A DNA stretch of 64,000 nucleotides from Flaccisagitta enflata (Eukaryota; Chaetognatha; Sagittoidea; Aphragmophora), in NCBI GenBank assembly GCA_965153355.1, contig OZ231126.1:23994001-24058000 (forward strand), read 5' to 3'. Numbering within the stretch: the first letter of the stretch is position 1; each line of letters begins with the position of its first letter. Below are positions 11,970-22,345 of the stretch, piece by piece. Made by a program: the position numbers and the translations under genes. The notes under the pieces are model-generated. The model was given only the letters and a program-made list of their open reading frames with translations. It did no database searches and was not told the DNA's origin.

Positions 11970-12404
11970 TGTTATAATGTAACAACAAATTGCCCTTGCA
12001 TCCTGGACAAAGTTGCAATTTGTCTTTTGACTAACCATCATTGATGAATTGGTCCTTGATGATGGTGACAGTGACGTAATTAGCGATGCACAAAGCCAAG
12101 GCAATGAGAGCGATCATTAGTAGAAGGCCCCCGCAGCAAATTGAGCACGCGGTTGCTCCCTGAATTTTTCGATGGGGGAGTAAGGGGAAATCCAGCAAAG
12201 GAGTTTTTAGTTTATGGCAGTCGCTAAAGCAGGAGAAAATCAATGTCGTCCAACCAACTGACCAACCAATCGACCGACCAACCTAACAAGCGACTGATAT
12301 TCGATATTTGGGTTTTGAGAAATTTTCACTCTTACCTGATTTTTCGATGGTCGCATGATTGGTAGGATTGAGATTTAAGCTCGGGTTCTTTTTTAAACGG
12401 ACAT
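10146..12404 (-). CDS. Seven-exon single-pass membrane protein, unknown function
   Basis: Minus-strand exons, all in phase: 12404-12336, 12159-12036, 11592-11533, 11222-11197, 10927-10771, 10484-10437, 10393-10146 (732 nt, 243 residues, TGA stop). Exon 2 encodes a hydrophobic helix (GGLLLMIALIALALCIANY) after a Cys-containing N-terminus, so a type II signal-anchor is likely. Exon 3 gives a charged coiled-coil-like stretch (IKRRMDKIKLLVLQI). Exon 4 ends RSKRQ, which fits a basic furin-like site. Exon 5 is Ser/Ala-rich, then AIEQLLAKFW. Exons 2-6 need no recoding. Exon 1 back to ATG 12404 and exon 7 need TAA read as sense (12395, 12377, 10379, 10322, 10298). In the standard code the start would be ATG 12356 and the end TAA 10377-10379. 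Introns are 43-443 bp; the 43-bp one is suspect. Confidence is highest for exons 2-5. Confidence 0.55.
11879..11967. repeat. (AG)n microsatellite in intron
   Basis: It lies in intron 2 of the minus-strand membrane-protein gene. Confidence 0.96.
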
Positions 12405-12567
12405 CTTAGAAAGTGAATGAGTAGTCGTTTTTTGCTCAAGAGGGATTTTACTGGTTTAGATTTACACGCTCCTGTTAATGAGAATATCGAAGCCTCATAT
12501 TTTTGGGAAAAATCATCTTCTCTTTTCATGGACAGAACCTTTCATAAGGATGAAATGACTTATTTAA

Positions 12568-12690
12568 CAAGGCCAAATACACGGCAATCAAGTCGCGGAT
12601 GGTTGGGTAGGAGCAGTAATGCGAAAACTGCTCGCAATTCAAAAATATAACGGACAGACGGACAGACCGACGAATGGACCAGCCAACACG
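12568..12690 (-). repeat. Partial A-family repeat
   Basis: On the minus strand the tail (…CCGTGTATTTGGCCTTGTT) and the CGCGACT and CCGTCCGT parts are present. The palindromic head is missing. Confidence 0.65.
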
Positions 12691-12839
12691 GAAACAAAAC
12701 TACAATCCAAAGTCTGTTTTTTAAAAACTTATATGGCCATATGGAAGGACATCCAGGAATTTAGGAATGGGCCCCGGGGCTGAGATGAACATTTCTGGGG
12801 AATGAGACAATCGATAGATGTAACCAACTGACCAAAAGG

Positions 12840-13074
<235 letters not shown>

Positions 13075-13253
13075 GTGTTTGTGCCATCGCCTCGAGTAGA
13101 CGATAGTTTATCCATGATCAACCTTCAACGTAAGATCTAAGCCCGTAATATCAGGAGTACTGGAAAATCCTAAATCTACTTTTTACGGTCGTTTTGTGAT
13201 TTTTTTTTTTCAAAATCTGGTACGTTTCTTTTTGACTAAATCAAAATCGAAAA

Positions 13254-13930
13254 ATGCCAAATGATTTTTACGCCGTTTTGGGCATCTAGCCCTCGGCCTC
13301 CAAAGAGGACGTGAAGAAGGCATTTCGGGAGATGGCCAAAAAATGGCATCCGGACAAACATCAATCGGACGGAAAACTCGCCACGGAGAAATTTCAGGTA
13401 ATGCAAAGTTCGACTATTGGACGGTTGAAGATTTGGCATGATGAAGGTTTTTTTATTTTTTTTTTCGTGCAACATGAGACAATATTTAATCGCAAATTTT
13501 CAAGGACACCCCGTAATCTGGGGTGATATTGCTCGAGGTTGCTCGGGGTTGAACCCCAAGTAAACCACAAGTTAACCCCGAGCAACTCAAGCTCGGGGTT
13601 TGCTTGGGGTTGCTCAAGGTTGCATTGATAGAAGCAATGACAAATAATAACATCAACCCCGAGCAACCCCAAGCAACCCTGAGCAGAACGTCGCAGATTA
13701 CCTGGTGGAGAAATATATCCCCGTTTACTTGGTTGAATGCACTTGAAAGTTGACGAAATAGATATGGTTTCTCAGCCCCAAATCAGAATTGACAAATAAT
13801 TCCATCCCACCCCGTCTAGGAGATTTTGGCAGCATACAAAACTCTTTTTGACGAAGAACGGCGTCGGGATTATGATAGCAGATGTGACACGAGGCCAAAA
13901 ACCGGACAAAAACGCCGTAGCCAAGCGGGT
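13254..13930 (+). CDS. J-domain (DnaJ/Hsp40-type) co-chaperone, 5' part
   Basis: Exon 1 (13254-13397) starts at ATG and reads MPNDFYAVLGI, then TAG (13287-13289), then PSASKEDVKKAFREMAKKW followed by HPDK. Exon 2 starts at 13820 after CCGTCTAG and continues in phase 0 with EILAAYKTLFDEERRRDYDS. Together these are helices I-IV of a J domain with the HPD motif that stimulates Hsp70 ATPase. The intron is 13398-13819. The TAG falls between LGI and PSAS, where Gln is common in the family. It is either a nonsense mutation in a dying copy, a sequencing error, or a sense codon in a UAR-recoding genome. All other key residues are intact, which argues against old decay. The 3' boundary of exon 2 is uncertain; an A repeat starts at about 13944. 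A Glu-rich exon at 15442-15537 could belong to the same gene. Confidence 0.88.
13511..13702. mobile_element. Small foldback element in the J-gene intron
   Basis: It begins GTAATCTG and ends CAGATTAC. The interior repeats GCTCGGGGTT on the left and AACCCCGAGC on the right, so the ~190 bp can form one hairpin. No frame. Target duplication not resolved. Confidence 0.6.
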
Positions 13931-13942
13931 TGGATATCAACA

Positions 13943-14115
13943 ATAACAAGGCCGTATACACAGCTACCCAAGTCGCGCGCGGGTGGGCTGGGGTAGTGAT
14001 AAAAAAAGCCATAAAAACTTTTTGGCAGAAGCAGCAAAAAGCGCCCGTAAACGCAGAAAAAGCTGGATCGACCGACAGACATAACGGGTATACAGTCGCG
14101 TGCACGCGACTAAAA
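13943..14115 (-). repeat. A-family repeat downstream of the J exon
   Basis: On the minus strand: the perfect 16-bp palindrome GTCGCGTGCACGCGAC at the head, and …AGCTGTGTATACGGCCTTGTT at the tail. The middle differs from other copies, with a GCAGAAGCAGC stretch in place of the TTTTAC segment. Confidence 0.75.
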
Positions 14116-14396
14116 AAGATGAAACAATTCAAAGCATAAGAAAACGAAAAACAAAGCTGGTTACACAGTGAATAAGTAATCGTTAACAGATGGGCAGGGG
14201 CAGTAGTGCGAATGAGTAGGGCCTGTATGTGGATGGGCGGGGGCCGTAATGAGGCTGGGCAGGGGCAGTTAAATCTTCCCAGCCGATTTCGCGACAACCA
14301 AAATTTCGCGTAACCATCCCTCCTACCTACGGCCACTCTTTCTTATAAAAGTTGCTCGCTGAACAATGAACAAATTGTTGATTTCAATGCTTTTTC

Positions 14397-14515
<119 letters not shown>

Positions 14516-14535
14516 CGCCTGGGATTCCTTCTAAG

Positions 14536-14622
14536 AAGTTTTCATCTTCAATCATCGATAGCCCGCTTTATTTCTCGCTTTCCTGACATGACAACATGCC
14601 TACAATTTGTTGAAGTTCCGAT
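14536..14622 (+). CDS. Possible internal exon, unknown protein
   Basis: Acceptor GGGATTCCTTCTAAG/ and donor CCGAT/GTAAGAATG bracket an 87-bp frame that reads …IARFISRFPDMTTCLQFVEV…. It needs no recoding. It may belong to the plus-strand J-domain gene, but its phase does not match the J exon directly. Confidence 0.3.
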
Positions 14623-14731
14623 GTAAGAATGTTTTATGTTGGATGATCACGCTTTAATCGCTTAAATGGAACTGTTAAAACATTCAGCGGGACACAACTA
14701 GAATTTCATCTTAAACTATCATTCGGCAAGT

Positions 14732-14762
<31 letters not shown>

Positions 14763-15298
14763 TCGTCATTGGCAATGTCATCGTTGTCGTTGTTGTTGTT
14801 GACCGCTGTGAAGAATTCAATACACGCTTACGATTGCTGAGGATACTTAAAAATGAATATTTGATAAATAAAACGTGATAATGGAAGATATACCTTTACA
14901 AGATGAGTGAAGCCACTGATATCTGAACCTAGACAAACGCTCACACTTTCAAAGTAATTAACATATTACTCTCATTTTGAGTTAATGAGTTAATCATCTT
15001 CTAACATATGAGACCCAAGACCACAGAGAGGGATAGGAAAAAGAATTGAAAAATTAAGGCGAGAAATTTCCCGTGAAGCAGAGATTAGCTGAGATGAGAC
15101 ACACAGCTGTCCATCTGTGCGTTCGTTGTCGGAAAATGCCTCTTTGTCTCTTATTTGTCTGTCATGCTGTCAGTCCGACTAACTCTCGCTTCAGTCTGTT
15201 TTTCTGTTCGTCGATCTTTGAGTCTCCTTGTCTCTCTATTTGACTGTTTCTCTTTCTTCTGTTTGGTTGTCTGTCTGGCTGTCCCTTTATTCTACTTT

Positions 15299-15299
<1 letters not shown>

Positions 15300-15380
<81 letters not shown>
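15300..15380. repeat. (TC)n microsatellite
   Basis: Dinucleotide tract. 14810-15290 contains no supportable gene. Confidence 0.97.
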
Positions 15381-15385
<5 letters not shown>

Positions 15386-15441
15386 ACATAAAACTTTGAT
15401 CGAGGAATTTTTCACTTCTCCTTCTTTTCTCCTTTTCCAAG

Positions 15442-15537
15442 TCGTTGAAAGAAAGCACTTTGTCTATGAGGAGGAGGAGGAGGAGAAGGAGGGGAAGGAT
15501 GAGGAGAACGAAGCACTAGTCTATTTTCTTTTATCGC
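15442..15537 (+). CDS. Possible Glu-rich exon of the J-domain gene
   Basis: The acceptor CTTTTCTCCTTTTCCAAG/ leads into VERKHFVYEEEEEEKEGKDE…, closed by a possible donor C/GTAAAA. Entry in phase 1 is compatible with several phase-1 donors at the end of J exon 2. Acidic stretches after a J domain are common in that family. The Glu run is coded by GAG repeats, so it could also be a small microsatellite. Confidence 0.35.
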
Positions 15538-16071
15538 GTAAAATTAAAAACCAACGCTCTCTCCTGAGACTCGCCATATGGGCTCCAGGATCCTATGCCG
15601 CTGATGTCCCCTTATCATTATTTCTGTCTGTTTGTCTTTCTGTCTGTCTGTCTGTCTGTCGGTATGTGTCTGTTTATTAGCTGGTCGGTCTGTCTGTCCT
15701 TCTGTTTGTTTGTTGATCTGTCAACACGTTTGACTATTTTTTTTGTCGCTATGTACTCATCCTTTATTGCGTCTGTGGACAAATGTCCACATTGTCCTCC
15801 TTTTTCGCACGTCTTAGTGGCAGACCAACTGTCTGTCTCTTAGTCTTATCATTTATCTTTGTGACACTTGCTAGCAACTCTTAATAATGTACGCCTGTGT
15901 TACGCCTGTGTAAAAACTGCGTTTCTTGGCTGTTCTAGGCCACGGTGAGATCATATATTGAATCAAATGATCGACAAACATGTTTTGAGAGCCTTTACTA
16001 CTCGGTCGGGCTGGTCCTGTAGCTGGATCAATAGCTCAAATTCAAACGACAATTGACAGAGAAGATTAAAA

Positions 16072-16173
16072 ATGAGTGCGCAAACGCGCCAGTGGTGCGA
16101 GTGCGGGTGTGCTGTAAAGGTATACGTGTGCGCACAAGACTGCACTTGTGATGTTCAAAGCCGCAACGTGTGA
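16072..16173 (+). CDS. Possible small Cys-rich ORF
   Basis: An ATG-to-TGA frame of 33 residues holds six cysteines (…WCECGCAVKVYVCAQDCTCD…), which recalls metallothionein-like spacing. The DNA is GTGC-rich, and TG-rich DNA makes Cys codons by composition alone. There is also a possible donor AAAG/GTATAC inside. Treat as tentative. Confidence 0.18.
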   Translation: MSAQTRQWCECGCAVKVYVCAQDCTCDVQSRNV

Positions 16174-16222
16174 TCATCATAGTGACGATAAAAAACGGTA
16201 TTTATTTGATGCCGTGCTGCAA

Positions 16223-16227
<5 letters not shown>

Positions 16228-16293
<66 letters not shown>

Positions 16294-16344
16294 ATTTCTC
16301 TCACATGTATGTGACTACTGCTACACAGACTGACAGACAGTCAG

Positions 16345-16436
<92 letters not shown>

Positions 16437-16460
16437 GCACACAAAAACACACACACGTAC
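16228..16460. repeat. (TC)n and (AC)n microsatellites
   Basis: TC tract 16228-16295 followed, after a short linker, by an AC tract 16347-16460. Confidence 0.97.
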
Positions 16461-16704
16461 ATGTACATACAAATCTTCACTTACCCACATTCACTCACAC
16501 CCACAATTCTACACTACACCGACCCACTCTAACTTACACTCACCCATACCCACAGCTCCACACTCACACCGTAGCAAGAAGGGCATGGAATTGTCGTTCA
16601 TCACTTCTTCGTCTCAACGATTCTCGCGTTTTTTCTTTTCTTTCTTCTGGAATTTCTTTTCCTTTGTCTTTCCTCGAATTTTTCCCTTTTCTTCCATTTA
16701 CGCT

Positions 16705-17020
16705 CGATGTCTCACGCATTAATAATGTGTCCTCTCGCCTTCTCTTTCTTGTCCTTGTCTCACACATTAATAATGTGTCCTCTCGCCTTCTCTTTTTTGT
16801 CCTTGTCTCATACATTAATAATGTGTCCTCTCTCCTTCTCTTTTCTTGTCCTTGTCTCACACATTGATAATGTGTCCTCCTGTCTTATCTTTTCTTGTCC
16901 TTGTCTCACAAATTGATAATGTGTCCTCTCGCTTTCTCAATACTTGTCCTTATCTCACGCTTTATTTATATATGTCCTCTCGTTTCTTTCTTGTTCTTGT
17001 CTTACCTATCAATTGTGTAT
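16705..17020. repeat. Minisatellite, ~53-bp unit with palindrome
   Basis: About six units of CTTGTCTCACACATTAATAATGTGTCCTCTCGCCTTCTCTTT type. Each carries ACATTAATAATGT, an almost perfect palindrome, so the array can form a row of small hairpins. The open frames across it are by-products. Confidence 0.85.
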
Positions 17021-17361
17021 CCTCTTCCTTTTCTGTCTTTAAACTCCTTATCTGCGTAAAAACTATCAACTCGGCACTCAATAAGAGGCTTAGCCTTGTT
17101 CATTGGTCTGTCTGTTAGTCCGTGGATCACGCGCGAGTTGAAAAGTGGCCATCTTGTTCTACGCAGTGCTTTCAACACGTCCCTCTGTTGTTGTCCATCA
17201 ATGTCATGTGCTATATTCTTAAACTTCTTTTTGTTTCTGATCTTGTCTTCTGCACAATGATCAGTCGTCAAACATATTTTGTTTCTATCTCTTGTTTTGA
17301 TACACGATTGCCATTCCATTTTACTAACCGTTGTCCTTTATCTCTCGCTTCTCTTTTTCAG

Positions 17362-17427
17362 ATAAATGTCACCAATAACACCGGACCTAATGACCTCCGC
17401 CGCTTCAAAGTCATATCGGAAACGTAA
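17362..17427 (+). CDS. Possible terminal exon, unknown protein
   Basis: A classic acceptor (CTCGCTTCTCTTTTTCAG/) opens a frame reading INVTNNTGPNDLRRFKVISE and ending at TAA 17425-17427. If UAR is sense the frame runs on without TGA past 17600 (…MWSVRTLRQIQCSPLQLV…). It may be the 3' part of the plus-strand gene that begins with the J domain, but the link is not shown. Confidence 0.4.
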   Translation: MNVTNNTGPNDLRRFKVISET

Positions 17428-17745
17428 TTCAAAATTTCAAACAAAGACTTCTAGACTTCTACTCCACTGAATTCGTAAATTTTTAAACAATCGACAAACT
17501 ATCTAATAATGTGGTCCGTACGCACTCTTCGACAGATACAATGTTCGCCACTACAGCTTGTGATCAGGAATCCATTGCTCCATGAATGTGTAATTGAAGC
17601 AGAGACTTGCTCAGTGCTCACTCCGTCTCTTTTCGCTTTGTGTCTCTTCGCTTTGTGTCTCTTTTTCGCTCACTCGCGTTATCGCTCTTTCTCTTTGTCA
17701 CCATCTGTGTCTGTCTGTCTCTCTGCCTTTTTTCGTCGTTTTTTA

Positions 17746-17749
<4 letters not shown>

Positions 17750-17818
<69 letters not shown>

Positions 17819-17825
17819 CGTGTGC

Positions 17826-17899
<74 letters not shown>
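17750..17899. repeat. (GT)n microsatellite
   Basis: Interrupted by GCGTGCG near 17814-17830. Confidence 0.97.
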
Positions 17900-17900
<1 letters not shown>

Positions 17901-18081
17901 TCTCTCGTTATGATCTCATTTTCTGGCTTTCTCTCAAGTTGTCTCTGAACCCTGCCGGCCCACTTTTCCATCCTGTCATAATGAACATAAATCCTACGAA
18001 AAGAAACAACCAAGAAAAAAATAAGTAGAAAAAATAAGGGAAAATAAGGCAAAGCGATGTCCCATGGATGCGTCCTCTTGA

Positions 18082-18339
18082 GAAATCACCCTAAAAATAC
18101 TCAAGATGTAAAGAAATAATAGAAAATATATGTTCAGAAAAAGACAGACGGAGGGTCCTTCCTAACTATCTACGGACCAACACATCTACGGCCAAACCCT
18201 CTTTTAGAGGTGCAAGAACACATCTAGAAAGAATTTCTAGACAAGTGCAGGAGAATATCTCATCGAGGATATAGCGCAAGAAAAACAACTGGGAGGAACA
18301 CATGACAGCGGAAATCTATATAGCTATATGCGGCTCTGA
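18082..18339 (+). CDS. Candidate exon under UAR-sense reading
   Basis: A TGA-to-TGA frame of 86 codons that carries two TAA and two TAG. Its last 32 codons (18241-18336) follow an AG acceptor (GAATTTCTAG) and need no recoding: TSAGEYLIEDIAQEKQLGGT…. The upstream part is Lys/Arg/Asn/Gln-rich. In the standard code only the final segment could be an exon. Confidence 0.3.
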
Positions 18340-18419
18340 GCAGCGGAAATTTGTCTTTGCGCTTGTCTATTTTGCTCTTTTGACTTACAATACGATGACA
18401 AAGTATTTTCATTTTTTCA

Positions 18420-18800
18420 ACGGTTGCAGTGCAATTTTAGTGCAGCTGCTTTTTCAACGGTCGCAGTGCAGTTTTGAAGCAGCTTCTTTTTTTGACGGTT
18501 GCAGTGCAGTTTAAGTGCAGCGGCTTTTTAGTCGCATGCACGCGACTCTACAACCCACTTTGTCAGTTGGTCGGTCGGTCGGTTGGTCGGTTGGTCGGTC
18601 GGTCACGTTTTACTTTTTTTTTATGATTCTATTTCTTTGACCTCACAGCTCCTGCCCAAATGGTCTAGTGACCGCAAATATAGCCCCTGCGCACCCGCAC
18701 GCGACTTCAGTAGCCGTGTATCTGGCCTTGTTCAATGGTAAAGTGCAGTTGTAGTGCAGCTGCTTTTTTTTACGATTGTTAGTGCAGCTGCTTTTTGGGC
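18420..18800 (+). repeat. GTTGCAGTGCAG repeats with embedded A repeat
   Basis: Diverged units of GGTTGCAGTGCAGTTTTAGTGCAGC occur at 18420-18525 and 18735-18795 and again at 19425-19480. A complete A repeat (18527-18735; perfect GTCGCGTGCACGCGAC head, tail …GTGTATCTGGCCTTGTT) interrupts them, as does the B element that follows. Confidence 0.7.
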
Positions 18801-19420
18801 AGCGGCCCCGAAGGGGACGAAGTCCTGTAGAACACAGGGGGAATCCGTCCGTACGTACGTCCGTCCGTCCCCCCCTGCCCCATCCTCAAGGCTTCGTCTC
18901 CTTTGGGGCCCATATTCTGCCAAATAGCCCAAATCCAAGCAATATGGCCCAAATCTAAGCAAAATGGCCCAAATCCAAGTATAATGGCCCAAATCCAAGC
19001 AAAATGGCCTAAATCTGGCCAGAAAACCCCAATTCTGACCCGAGGTACATTATTTTGGCCCCTTAGACCTATATTGTGGCCTCCGATACCTAGATTTTGA
19101 CCAGATTTGGGCCATTTTGCATGGATTTGGGCCATTATGCTTTGATTTGGGCCATTTTGCTTAGATTTGGGCCATATTGCTTGGATTTGGGCTATTTGGC
19201 AGAATTTGGGTCAGAAAAGGCCCCAAAGGAGACGAAGCCCTGAAGATGGGGTGGGGGGGACGAATGGACGGACGGATGGACGGACGGACAGATTCCCCCT
19301 GTGTTCTACAGGACTTCGTCCCCTTCGGGGCCGCTGCCTTGCTCCCCCTCAACCTAAATCACACACTACTCAAGCAGGGCACGGGTACCGCTGACCACTT
19401 ACTGCCTTTGGGCTGCTATT
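18791..19420 (+). mobile_element. B-family foldback element, largest hairpin
   Basis: It starts CTTTTTGGGCAGCGGCCCCG. The left arm (GGACGAAGTCCTGTAGAACACAGGGGGAATCCGTCC…) is answered at 19287-19345 by its inverse complement, and an inner pair (GGCTTCGTCTCCTTTGGGGC / inverse) nests within. The core is opposed blocks of GGCCCAAATCCAAGC(A/C)AAAT repeats. The tail has CAAGCAGGGC…GGGTACCGCTGACCA. Nearly the whole ~550 bp is self-complementary. Confidence 0.85.
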
Positions 19421-19669
19421 TAAAGTTGCTGTGCAGTTGCAGTGCAGTAGGAATTGCACTGTTCAAGTGCGGTTGCAGCTGGTGTTTCTTCTTCATATGT
19501 TCTCTTAAGCCATTTCATGTCGTGTTTTTATTATCCCATCGTATCAATGTCATATTAAGCCATTCTTCAGTTACACTACTTTGACTTCTAAGGATTAAGA
19601 GTCTTATCCATTTCTTATAATTCCTTCCTTTCCTCTCTCAATTTTTCCTCTATCCTATTTCGTTTTTTT

Positions 19670-19803
19670 AGTCGCGGACACGCAGCTCTACGTCTTGCCT
19701 TGTCGGTCAGTCGGTAATGTTTCATAATTCCGGGCGGTTTTTGCATTACTTCTCCTGCCCAACCGTCCGCGACTAGATTGCCGTGTATCCGGCCTTGTTT
19801 TTG
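19670..19803 (+). repeat. A-family repeat, short subtype
   Basis: Carries TTCCGGGCGGTTTTTGCATTACTTCTCCTGCCC and GATTGCCGTGTATCCGGCCTTGTTT. It is the intact reference for the interrupted copy at 51776-52640. Confidence 0.75.
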
Positions 19804-19907
19804 TTCTACTTTGGTTGTTTCCCTCTAACGGTTCACCATCACAGAACAACAGAATTTAACAAGTTTTTCATGAAACTATAAATCAAAGACTCGTCCATTT
19901 CATCATC

Positions 19908-20049
<142 letters not shown>

Positions 20050-20184
20050 GTCGCGATAATTCAAAGATGAAAAAAAGAAAAAAAATCATTCCCCCGAGAT
20101 CTGCGGTGGATAAAAAAGCGTTTGAGTGTAATTAAGTTAACGGTTCTCTGCTTTGTATAAAGATGAAAAGAAGTCGCGCTCCCT

Positions 20185-20400
20185 GGTGCGAGCCTCCTGC
20201 CTTTCTACTGCCTTCCTGCTGCCTGGATACTGCCTTCTTGCTGTAAAGATCCTGCCTTTCTTTTGCCTTCCTGCTGCCTGGATCCTGCTCTTCTACTGCC
20301 TTCCAACTGCATGGATCCTGCCTTCCTGCTTGGTTAAATCCCTTCTATTTTCTGCTTCCTACATCCTGCTTTCCTGATGTCTATCTCTTGGCTTTGTGCT
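20185..20400. repeat. Degenerate CTGCCTTCCTGCTGCCTGGATC minisatellite
   Basis: Irregular units of about 22-45 bp. No gene. Confidence 0.6.
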
Positions 20401-20432
20401 CCCTTTCAACTGCCTTGTTACTGCTTTCCTTT

Positions 20433-20662
20433 TTAGGTGCGACAAAGCACCTCTATAACTGACGATCCGCACGTCGCACCTTTTTGGCCTACACTTTTTA
20501 TTTTTTATGATAACGTCATTATTTTTCTGAAGCCTTAAAGAGAGATAGAGATAGCTACTAGTAAAATAACTACAATGTTCTTAATTTCTGAGCAATTTCA
20601 AGGCTTGATGTTCTTATAAACTAGGTTCTTATAAAAAATAAAAAGTGTACTTGGCCTTGTTT
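20433..20662 (+). repeat. D-family repeat carrying a MITE
   Basis: The head GGTGCGACAAAGCACCTCTATAAC and tail …CGCACGTCGCACCT…GGCCT/AC…TTGGCCTTGTTT match 43602-43730 (minus). A 156-bp MITE interrupts the tail. Confidence 0.7.
20492..20647. mobile_element. 156-bp MITE, TA target, 17-bp inverted ends
   Basis: The left end CACTTTTTATTTTTTAT and right end ATAAAAAATAAAAAGTG are perfect inverse complements. TA flanks both sides (20490-20491, 20648-20649). Removing it restores the D-repeat tail. Confidence 0.82.
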
Positions 20663-20741
20663 CTTTCGAGTGTCTTTGCACCATCGTTTCCTGTCTGTCT
20701 TAGATTTGCCATAAACATCATGATCCTCTTCGATGTACTTT

Positions 20742-20943
20742 TTAGTCGCGTGCTACGCCACTCTACACCCTGCTTTGTTGGTTGGTCGGTTGGTCGGTCG
20801 GTCGCTTGGTTGGTCAAATTTTATTTTTTTTATGATTTTTATTCTTTTACCCTACTGCTTCTGCCTAAATTGTCTGGTGACCTGAAATATGGCCCCTGCC
20901 CACCCGCACGCGACTGGGGTAGCTGTGTATCCGGCCTTGTTTA
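20742..20943 (+). repeat. A-family repeat, long subtype
   Basis: Near full-length: TTTTAGTCGCGTGCTACGCCACTCTACACC, (GGTCGGTT)n, CCCGCACGCGACTGGGGTAG, tail GTGTATCCGGCCTTGTT. Confidence 0.82.
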
Positions 20944-20949
20944 ACATAT

Positions 20950-21775
20950 CCCTGCTTCGGATCCCACATTTTACTTTGCTTCCAACCACCTCCTTCTCTA
21001 TTTCACCTTTCACTGCCTACTATCACAGACCCCATCCCACTGTTTTGCCTCCAAGCGCCTTCATCTCTATATCATCTTTCACTGCCTACTGCCATAGACC
21101 CCATCCCACCTTTCTGCCTCCAACTGCCTCCATCTCTATTTCACCTTTCGCTGCCTACTACCACAGACCCCATCCCACCTTTTTGCCTCCAACTGCCTCA
21201 ATCTCTATTTCACCTTTCGCTGCATACTGCCATAGACCCCATCCCACCTTTCTGCCTCCAACTGCCTCCATCTCTATTTCACCTTTCGCTGCATACTGCT
21301 ACAGACCCCATCCCACCTTTCTGCCTCCAACCGTCTCCATCTCTATTTCACCTTTTGCTGCACACTGCTACAGACCCCATCCCACCTTTCTGCCTCCAAC
21401 CGTCTCCATCTCTATTTCACCTTTCGCTGCACACTGCTACAGACCCTATCCCACTTTTTTTTGCATCCAACCATCTCCATCTCTATTTCACCTTTCGCTT
21501 CACACTGCTACAGACCCTATCCCACTTTTTTTTGCATCCAACCGTCTCCATCTCTGTTTCACCTTTCGCTGCACACTGCTACAGACCCTATCCCACTTTT
21601 TTGCTTCCAACCGCCTCCATTTCTATTTCACCTTTCGCTGCATACTGCCACAGACCCTATCCCACCTTTTTGCTTCCAACCACCTCCATCTTTATCTTAC
21701 CTCTCGCTGCCTTCTGCCACAGACCCCATCCCACTTTTTTGCTTCCAACCGCCTCTATCTCTAATTCACTTTTAG
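20950..21775. repeat. Minisatellite, ~69-71 bp unit, about 12 copies
   Basis: Each unit reads about CATCTCTATTTCACCTTTCGCTGC…ACAGACCCCATCCCAC. Most units are a multiple of three, so long frames cross it (20889-21764 and others), but small changes in a T-run shift the frame between units. That fits a non-coding array. Confidence 0.88.
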
Positions 21776-21868
21776 CGCCCCCATCGGTCCTGCGGCTTGT
21801 GTCCAACGGTGAAGGAGGGAAGGGGGCAAACCGAGGGCGGCAAAAGAAGGATGGACGCATAGGATGAA

Positions 21869-22190
<322 letters not shown>

Positions 22191-22345
22191 AGAAAGCACA
22201 CTACGAGAGACAGAGGGCTAGAAAGAGTGATGTATGGGGGAAAAAAGCAAGAGAGATGAATTATGGTTGCGATCAATTAAAGTCAAGTCTGACGGTGATT
22301 TCAAAAATAAATTTTCATTTTCTCTTCCCTACGCCGAGTTTTGAG

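Noticed and set aside
16072-16173. Metallothionein gene
   Set aside because: Cys spacing is suggestive but arises from GTGC-rich DNA; listed only as a weak ORF.
18791-19420. B element as a Helitron because of a 3' hairpin and nearby CTGA
   Set aside because: The hairpin-to-end spacing is too large, no TC 5' end is consistent, and copies have long internal inverted repeats.
20889-21764. 291-codon frame
   Set aside because: Follows from a ~69-bp minisatellite whose T-run indels shift frame between units.
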